From the NCBI GenBank assembly GCA_949318235.1, contig OX439129.1, forward strand, positions 37,853,027-37,917,026: DNA of 64,000 nucleotides, read 5' to 3'. Shown piece after piece: positions 55,065 to 64,000 of the stretch. The translations under genes and the position numbers were made by a program. Source of the stretch: Ecdyonurus torrentis (lineage: Eukaryota; Arthropoda; Insecta; Ephemeroptera; Heptageniidae). Under the pieces are notes generated by a model. The model had not been told where the DNA came from. It searched no databases and was given only the letters and a program-made list of their open reading frames with translations. The number at the start of each line of letters is the position of its first letter. The first letter of the stretch is position 1.

Positions 55065-55586
55065 CACACGGTAGCTTTTAGTTTTCAAATAATCTATAAC
55101 TCAAATCTTTCAACTTTATACTTGACACGTAAAATTATAATCTTAATACTTTGTTTATAAATATATATTATTATATTTATTTATAATCAAAAGAAAGAAA
55201 TTTATACGTGTTGATTTATTAGATTGTAATTTTTTTTAGGGCAACTAATTTACTTTATAATACAATTTATGGTGTATTGATTATATTTTTCAATTATTTT
55301 ATATGCTATCGTATAAGTGATAATAATTTTATATGAATATTGAATTTGGCAAATGTACAGAGTCTGGTATTGCTGCTTTTGATTGAAGGAGATTGGATTT
55401 TTTTAAAACCTAAACTGTAAAAACAATGGCAATTTTTTTTATTAGTTCTAAATACTATATATTGCAATATAGACAGCTTGTATTATTTTAAAATGAAATT
55501 GATTCCAGGAAAATTGATACTGCGATGCTGCTGATACTTTGCAATGTATTTTGAACTTGTACACAAAATAGAAATGTGCTATTTAT

Positions 55587-55589
<3 letters not shown>

Positions 55590-55656
<67 letters not shown>
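55590..55656. repeat. (CT)n microsatellite
   Basis: Uninterrupted CT run of about 33 units. Confidence 0.97.
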
Positions 55657-55659
<3 letters not shown>

Positions 55660-56789
55660 AATCGATCCTGCCGTATTTTTAGTAAGCAAACTGGAGACTT
55701 TTTTTAAAAATAAAAATGCCTTATTTCTACGAAAGAAATGCTATAAAACATATTATCGATATTTTAAAAATTACATTGAAAACTGCGGAAAAACAAAATT
55801 AACAAAGGTATTTATAGAAAGTGAGTTTTTCATCATATAATAATCTTGTCATATTAATGATGATTTCTATATCAATACAATTTAGATATCTCTTTCCGAT
55901 TCCACGCTAAGTTAACAATTAATTATTATATACTATGTATCCATTCTAATAATAATAATATTGTTATTAAATGAAAAATATAATATAAAACGGGTCTCTT
56001 TTGTTCATCAGTATAAGAAATTGTATCTTTTTGTCAATATATAACACACAAAAAATGACATTGATATTGCGGTTGAACATCGATGACTATAACATCATAA
56101 TATATTTTTTATGTATATATTTTAATAAAAGCTTTTCTTATTTATATACATACTTTCTATTTAATCTTTGTAAAATCTTCTCATATAAATATGATTGTTA
56201 TAAAAGTTGACATTTAAAATATCACACATTAGGTACTTCGTACAATGATACGGTATTTTTTTCTCCTTTTTTTTTTTTAGTGAGAAATATTTCATATTAT
56301 GTAGGTTATGTTACATTGTCATATAGAAAAATATTATTTTTTTTAAGCTTAAAGTGCCTGACCTTACTGACATTTTGACATGGGAAATTTATAACAATTT
56401 TCATATATAGCGTATATAATTTTTTTAATGTAATTTAATGGTTTATGAAAAAAAAAAAATTTTATAACCATATAGAAAATTTATTAGTATTTAAGTGAAG
56501 TATATTGAAAGAAAAAGTTTTTTTTTTTTTTAAGAATCACGCGATAATATAAATTCTTATAAAAAGAAATACGAGAGAAAGAGTAATTACTACTTTAATA
56601 TTTTTCTATGTATTAATATCAAAGTAATGAATTTTAAAATTACATAAACTTTTATCACAATAAATCAACATGAATTTGTCGTTTATGCATATTACTGTTC
56701 ATGACCACCGTACTTGAAACATAATTTCTGAAATGATAAATATCCTCGTTTTTATTATATTTTATTTTTGTAGTTATTATTGCGAGTTC

Positions 56790-56865
56790 TTTTTTTCTTT
56801 CTTTCTTTTTTTTTTCTTTTTTTTTTTTTTTGTTATTATTATTATTATTATTATTTTTTTTTTTG
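56790..56865. repeat. T-rich tract with (ATT)n
   Basis: Long pyrimidine tract with an (ATT) run and ending TTTTGCAG on the plus strand. It looks like a strong splice acceptor, but the sequence after it (TTGACATATAG...) stops at once in the first frame and is not coding-like. Confidence 0.8.
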
Positions 56866-59431
56866 CAGTTGACATATAGTTTAAAATAAATTACCTGTGC
56901 TAAAATTTGTCAGACTACAGTTTAATATTTAAATATATATTTTTTAATGATGTTGATATAATTTATAATATGTTTTTCATCAAAGCCGAATATAAAAATA
57001 AATAATGGCATGCAATTTATCAAACTAATTAAGAGTTTAGTAAGGTTCTTAACTATACATCATTAACATATATAATTTAATGATTTCTCTCTGTTATATA
57101 AATATATATTTTTACTTTTTATAACTAAATTTAGCCTTGAAATTGTTTTCATTATATTTAGTCATAGTAATAATATAATACGTAAACTAAAAACACATAA
57201 AAATAGTAACTCGCGCTTCATAATATTTTTCATTCTGCAATACGGATTTATTGTATTAAAAAAACTACTCAAACAGTTACTATTCTCATTTACACTGTAT
57301 TTCTTTTTAATATAAAGTATTATTTGTAAAGAATTCCATGTCACACAATTAAAGTTGATTGGAAATGTAACATTTATTTTATTTATAACAAGTACTCTGA
57401 TTCGTTATTGTCTAATTAGTCATAAGCGTAACGAGAATGCAATTTATCTACATAGTCACTTTCTGACTTCATTTCTTTATTTAAAAATATATATAATTTT
57501 TTTTTTATAGTTGTCATAATTAACGTTTGTCGACTTATCTATCAGTATGCCACCTTGTTCTTCTTCATTTTTTTTGTTATAAATAAATAAGAAAACAAAA
57601 AATGGTTATGAATAACAAAGAAAGAGTTAATTAAGGCTAAAGATTAACTAGAAAAGAAGTATACACAAACTTTTAATTTTTAATTAGTTGTTTACGCATT
57701 AATGAGGTCTTTGAAAGTGGTAATTAATTTGTGTGTATTTGTGTTTCTGTTTAAAAATTTCAAACACTTTAAAATTAAGTAATATAAAATGTTAGAAATA
57801 GTAATTTTTCTACACTTATATAGTTGAATATTATTATATAAAGTAAAAAAAAAATATATTATTGACAATTATAATAATTTAATCATAATTAAGATATTAA
57901 GTAATTAAAATCAACTCCCAACATAATAAATATAAAAATGCATTATATAGCAAAATAATGTATTAATTACAACTTCAAAATTGTCATAATTTAAAAGTAA
58001 TTAACTATATAATTAAACAATATTGTATTGTTATGTAAAAAAAAAATGAAAATATAATACTGTATACTATTATAAACAAAATAATTATAACAATAGTGAA
58101 AATAATTTAATTATTTCATTGATACAAATATATATGAAAGCTATACATACTTTTATTAAGTACTTAATTACGTATAATAATAAAACTATTTTATAATTAT
58201 TTTTCTTTAAAAAAAAAATCTTTTAATACAATTAAATTTTATTTAAATTCTATATTATCTTTTTATTAAAGTATAACTTACAGCAGTCCGCGCGTTGAAA
58301 TCTCTCTTTTTTGCCGCATGATACTCGAGTAGATGAGATGAATGTTGCATATTAAATGATATATATAAGATGTAAAATAAGAAGGAATGTCCTATTTCTT
58401 TTCATCACGGTACATAATTCAATTTTCCGGTAAACAAAACAAGATTTTTATACTTGAAGAAAACGATAAGTATAATACCATTGTAATGCTTTTATATATA
58501 AAAAAAGGTTTATTCTATATAAACTACATTTTCAATGCAAAAATGTAAATTAATATAAATTTTAAAAGTAAGTTTAATGTAAAAAAAATATTGAAGGTTA
58601 AATAACATACATATATTATTATGTCATAATTATTTAACAATGCAAATTTTAATTAAATTAACAGTTGAAGTGTGTGCTCTAATTTGTTTATTAAATAATT
58701 GTAATTTAATTCATTATATGAACAATATACATTACATGTGAATTGATATAGAGTGAATGAAAGATTTTTTTTTCTCCCAACAAATAATTGACCTTGATTT
58801 CTTTAAAGATGACAAAACATAAACTATAAAACAAAAGTATAGGAATTGATATAAAACGTTTATTTTACTATACAAATATTATTTTATTTAAATAAACATT
58901 TAAAAAAAGCTTTGTGTTTAAAATGACTGCACATTTTAAAAGCAGAAGGCTAAATTTAGTTATAGTTCTGCAAACATTGTTTGAAATTTTATTCTTGCCG
59001 CTAATATTCATAGTTTTTTTTTTTTTTTTTTTTTCTTATCTTCTTCTTCTTTTTGAGTGTGTGTGGTCTTTATGATATAGTCAAGTCTCATCAAATTATA
59101 TAAGAATAAAAAAATTGCAAACTATATGGAGTGATGGTATATGGACGATCGAGAGCGTGTAAAAATGCAGACAGACAAAACCTGATTGAGAAGAGAAGAG
59201 AGTAACTTTAAAATTGGTGTGTAAAATTGAAAAATGCAATTCGATGCAGAAACATCAACGCTGGATAAAAATAATATAGTGCAATATGTCGACATGGATA
59301 TTAGCTTACAAAATTCAAGGTCTTTTTGCTAATAGCATTTGGACCAATTACATATCCCTTGTTTTTTTTATTATATTATGACGAATAAAAAAAAAATTGT
59401 GTGAGTAGGCATCTAATCCTCTTTTGTTGAA

Positions 59432-59439
59432 TGACGTCA
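59432..59439. promoter_or_regulatory. CRE-like TGACGTCA
   Basis: Perfect octamer in AT-rich intergenic DNA, about 600 bp before the LINE remnant. May be chance. Confidence 0.2.
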
Positions 59440-60039
59440 AATTTTATTTATTTTTTCCTCAGATAAAAAAATGCGTGAAAGAAGTGATTAAGCTTGTAGT
59501 AGGTTACTGACCATATTGTGTCATGGGGGGAAGTACAATTTATTGATAATGTACGTGAGAATATATATATTATATAAATTTGTATCTTTTTATTAAGGCA
59601 CAATTATAAGTACAAGTCTTCTTATTTTAACCCTACTATTATACATAATGCAGTGTCTATTACATATAAATACATTAGTTTTACCTTCACATTTACTTAA
59701 ATATTTAATTTTTAAAATATTCATTCGACTTTAATTTAAGCTGATCAGCTTCTTTATTATTAAAATTACAATCTTTATGTAAAAGATCTTTTTGATACAT
59801 TTTTTTCTTCATCAGATAATTTTGTACCCACAATGGGCTTAAATGTAGAAAATACAAGAAACTACAAGAAGTGCAGTCTTATACTTCATTTTGTAAATTA
59901 TGAGTTATTAAAATAATAATAACACTGTGGCAATATTAGTGATATAATATGTGCAAAGAAAAGAATTGTCTACATTAATACATTTTAAATCGAGTAAGAT
60001 AGGTTTAAAAAAAAAAATAATAAAAAAAATAAAAAACTG

Positions 60040-60603
60040 GCTTCCTGATTTTCTTTGCATTTTTACTTTATATTCATCAGGACACTATTTATCGTGTATT
60101 TAAGTTACAAAAAAGAGCCGTAAGAACTATTAAAAATTTAGATATATTATATTCGTGTAAAGATCATTTTAAGAACTTAAATCTGTTAACTGTTCCAAGC
60201 ATTTTTATTTTTAATTATATTATGTATAAAAGATTACTATACTATCAAACAGCTAAAAATTATGATTTCCTACCAATTATTTTGAGAGATGTGAAAAATG
60301 ATGTAAATTTTGTTTAAAAATTTAGTTAAAAAATTGTTGATTATAAAAGTATTAAGGATTTATTAATTAGTGATAATAGTAAAATATCTAAAGAAAATAT
60401 ATTGGAAATAATTAAATATGAGTAATTGAAGAAATATTTTTAAATTTTGTTTTTACTTTTATTGATGCAAATTGTATACCTAACATTTATTTAATTTAAT
60501 AATTAGTATTAAGTTAAACTGACGAGACAAATGTAATGTAACATTGATATGTGTATAATGTTACTGTAAACTATCTATGTCTAATAAATAAATAAATAAA
60601 TAA
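60040..60603 (+). pseudogene. Non-LTR retrotransposon remnant (C-terminal end of reverse transcriptase ORF) with (TAAA)n tail
   Basis: In-frame translation from about 60061 gives ...YRVFKLQKRAVRTIKNL, then LYSCKDHFKNLNLLTVPSIF and IFNYIMYKRLLYYQ, stopping at 60315-60317. The pattern 'LQKRA(I/V)R.I ... SC...F..L.(I/L)LTVPS(I/L)(Y/F)I' is the conserved region after the RT domain in Jockey/CR1-like LINE proteins. Further decayed coding-like sequence continues in another frame to about 60425. The element ends with AATAAATAAATAAATAAATAA (60581-60601). The 5' part is gone. Dead copy. Confidence 0.8.
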
Positions 60604-62589
60604 ATTATGAAACATTGCAAATTAAAATTACGATGAGAAATATTAATTAAAAATCAATAATACAGCAAAAAAATATATATTGCTGGTGATAAAGTAATAA
60701 AAAGATAATTCTTTATTTTTTAAAAAAAGGTAACAAAACCACTTTTACTTTTTCATAGTATAAAAATTTATTATTTTTTAAATTGATTTTTTTTTTCTTT
60801 TCTTTTAACTTTATTTTATAGCTCCTTGAACTTAATGATCTACTTTATGATACATTTATAACAAAATTATCAGTTTTTATAATCTTATTATAATAGTTTG
60901 AGTATGTCGTATATACTTATGCATGAAGTTGTAATGTAAAAAATTTAATTAACACGAAGCTTAGTAATTATAAACGTATTTATTTTAAACACTCCGGCAT
61001 GTCACTCTATGAATGGTGGTAATTATTTTGTTTATTAAGTGGTGAAATATTTTCACTTGTTCTGGTAATGAACAACTAAATTGTTTATTTATCATATTTT
61101 TTTTTAATAAACATTAAAATTTAAAACAGAGAAAGCGAATTTAAAATTTGTTCAATATTAATATTAACTTTAACGTAATTGCTAAAAATTCAAGCATAAG
61201 AGGACAATCTTTAATAAAAACTTGTTTAAGTTTTATATTTTAACACTCGCAGAACTGAATGCTAGTTGTTATGTACCAATTAAAGTAAACTAAATTAATT
61301 TGAATAAATTTTTAAATTATAGTAAATCAGACCTGGTTTATTGCCAGTTGCATTCACCCTTCCTTAGTTATTCATATCCTCATTTCAAATGGCAATTCTT
61401 GGTTAAATAAACAATTATTTAAGAAAAATCGGACATTCATAAAATCTCGCAGTTATATGCACGTACTGAATTCTTTAAAGTGTCATTATGTTTACTTATT
61501 TATTGTATTATAATTGCAGAGATCAACGAAATAATGGTAAATGTATTTTGTCATATCATATAACAGAAAACTTTAATTTTATCCAAAGCTTCAAATTACG
61601 ATAATTAAACAGAAAACTGAAAACAATACTTAAAATTTTCAAAATGAGTTTCTGTATGTTTGTATGTGTTTAAAATAATAGTAATTATATGAGAAGAAGA
61701 AAAAGTAATCAAATTCCTTAGTTTCAATACATATACATACAATATGATTTTGAACATTAAAAATAAATTTAAATCCGTTTCGACTAGAATATATAATTAT
61801 AATATCACGAGTAATGCCCAGAAGCAATTTTATTTTTTTGCATGCGAGTAATTCTTTTCTTCACTTTTATCCTAGCCATTACTTTCCTTTTGTTTGTTCA
61901 CTTTATATCTTTTTTTTATATATAAATATCAAAGATTGCACTTCTGAAAAATGATATCTAACGAAAACAATTTTTTTATATAGACATAAAAATAACTTTT
62001 ATTTTTTAAAATACGTAATGATGACTTAAAAAAAAAATAAACAAATAAATTTTGCTTAAAGCAATAACAGTATTTTTTTTAAAAAGAATTCAAAATACTC
62101 TGTAATGTTTTAATTTTTATTTACTTTTATATCTTATTTTATTTCTATATAAACTGTCAGTATTGTACATTGAAAATATATTTTCTATTGATTAATTTCT
62201 CATTGTTGTTGCCTATATTTACAATCACATGTAGTGAGGTAAAGAGTAATGACACCTTACTGATTAAAATCTTATTTATTATTATAAGTCGTCATGCACG
62301 ATTCTGTATGAAATACTCTTGTCTGTTTGGAATACATTAACGTCATGACGTGTCACTCAAAGACAGTTAGTTTAATACTTTTTTTTTCGTGTGCACTTTT
62401 TATATATTTGCAATGGGAGATTTCGATCATGTAATCTGATTAGAAAAATATTCAGAAAATATAATGATAATTTTATTGTACTCATATGAGTATTTTTATT
62501 TAGATAATTAATGATTGATGTATAAGAAACGATAAACTTTGGTTGCGAAATAATCATAAAAATAGAAGGATGAGAACTAATGCGTCAAT

Positions 62590-62642
<53 letters not shown>

Positions 62643-64000
62643 ATATAAGTTAAAAAAAGTGAATTTTCCAGGCATATCATAAAATCAAATGTGCTTTACA
62701 ACATATTTTATGATACAAAAACATTCTTTCAACCCTATTAATCAGCAAGTCATGTAGTTCGCACTTTTTTATATCATTAGCATGCGTATATGCATAAAAA
62801 AATAAATATAAACAACATAAAAAAATAACCGGATACGATTTTTCATTTTTTTTTTCAATACCATTATAAAAATACAAATTACTTTCGCAAAAAAATTAAA
62901 TTACAACTTATAAAAAAAAAACGAACTATTATTACAATAGAATAATATTTTATTACTATTTAATGTATATATTATATAAAAATTATATACTAACTTACAT
63001 ACTTCTTATTTCTATATTATAAATATTATTATTATTACTGTATTGTTATTATTATTTGCTATTGAATATCACGATTTAACATTAAGGTTACATTTTATAA
63101 TTGTATGCTTGTAGAGCATATAAGTGTTAAAGAAACTTTCATTCAAAAAAAAAAAATCATTGTATGTTCGGCCGAGTGCCCCTGATTTTATGCATGAAGT
63201 AATGTTTATATGATACACATAGAAAATGATATAGATGAATGTAATTGGATGCAAATACGTTATATAGAGACCAAGTGTAATAGGTCGTGCCTACATTTTA
63301 TAAACATTCGCGTGTTTAATTTAAAAATCAAACGGCCTTGCCAAGGTCGATAATAATAACGTTTTTGGTATTTCCGTTTTTTATAAACATCAAATCAATT
63401 TTTTTTTCTTAGCTTCACTTACTAAGAAATATTTAAACAAGTTTTACTTATATGAAGATGAGATTTTATTATACTATAATCAATAATATTGGATAATTTA
63501 GTTATAGGTAATTTAAGTTTAAATTCTTATATTATTGCTTTCGTTTTAATAATATTAATTTTTTTTTATTGCTACCTATATCTTGTAATGAGACATATAA
63601 AAAAAATGTAAAACAGAAATTATATATTGAAGTTTTAAAATGTGGTATTTGCCAGACAAATTGTTAAAGGAAAATAATTAATATTTGAAACATATAATTT
63701 CGTGTCTTTTTAGTGAGATTATATACAACGTTTTTAGTAGTATTTATTTTATATTTTTATAATTATCTTATAAACCAATTTAGCTTTTTAAGTCAATAAC
63801 TTTGACGCCAAAAGTAAGATAATAATAATAAATAAAAAAAGTTGTGGTTTTTCAAACTTTCTTTTAACGTGAATTATGGTGTCAAAAGTTTGAAAAAATT
63901 ACACTTTTTTTATCATATTGATGTTCTTTATTTTTTCTTTTGTTTGTATATTCTATCAATCTCCTTACCACTTTTAATTTTTTTGTTTTATTATATTTTA
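60604..64000. other. Intergenic, AT-rich
   Basis: Nothing beyond homopolymers, a (GA)n tract (62594-62638) and a weak inverted repeat near 63790-63890. No supported gene. Confidence 0.6.
62594..62638. repeat. (GA)n microsatellite
   Basis: Uninterrupted GA run of about 22 units. Confidence 0.97.

Larger units (their letters stand above)
50411..60039. other. Intergenic, AT- and microsatellite-rich
   Basis: Dominated by AT-rich sequence and the GA/CT tracts listed separately. A mildly GC-richer block lies at 54840-55080 with a CRE-like site. No supported gene. Confidence 0.6.

Noticed and set aside
56854..56865. Strong-looking plus-strand acceptor (T-rich, TTTTGCAG)
   Set aside because: The following sequence is AT-rich and not coding-like, with stops in short order.

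Overview
The window is eukaryotic nuclear DNA from an animal. It is strongly AT-rich, full of A/T homopolymers and of (TA)n, (GA)n/(CT)n and (CA)n microsatellites, and its genes are split by GT-AG introns. Nothing bacterial or viral is visible. The anchor gene is a nearly textbook Rac-type Rho GTPase. The Rac sequence, small nonautonomous DNA transposons, LINE-like 3' tails and repeat landscape suggest an invertebrate, perhaps an arthropod such as a crustacean. The phylum is inference and cannot be fixed from this window alone.

Layout. (1) At 2376-9021 on the minus strand there is a probable small gene, divergent from Rac. It has a candidate 5'UTR exon ending at 9021, an ATG/signal-peptide exon (8650-8557), a transmembrane exon (3010-2895) and a possible short last exon (2417-2376). 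Exon phases agree, and the product would be a single-pass membrane protein I do not recognise. (2) At 9021-9958 lies the shared upstream region, holding one short inverted-repeat element and a 44-codon ORF. (3) At 9959-31595 on the plus strand lies the complete Rac gene: six coding exons, 192 residues, P-loop to C-terminal CLLL box. Intron 1 is about 15 kb and splits the P-loop codon Gly12. (4) From 31596 to about 34.9 kb is the probable Rac 3'UTR, with a TA-flanked mini-transposon, a 14-bp stem-loop and a candidate poly(A) signal. (5) From 34.9 to 64 kb is repeat-rich intergenic DNA with two TTAA-flanked MITE copies, many GA/CT/TA tracts, a non-LTR retrotransposon C-terminal remnant at 60.0-60.6 kb and three GC-richer orphan islands (about 38.4, 47.8 and 50.2 kb).

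Mobile DNA. At least seven short nonautonomous elements can be delimited by terminal inverted repeats and plausible target-site duplications: TTAA (piggyBac-like), TA (Tc1/mariner-like) and 8 bp (hAT-like). Four of them lie inside Rac introns. The most striking is a 308-bp near-perfect fold-back palindrome at 22124-22431.

How the genes work together: Rac is a membrane-anchored switch for actin and NADPH-oxidase control. The divergent gene would encode a small surface protein. The only link seen is a shared upstream region, so any co-regulation is inference.
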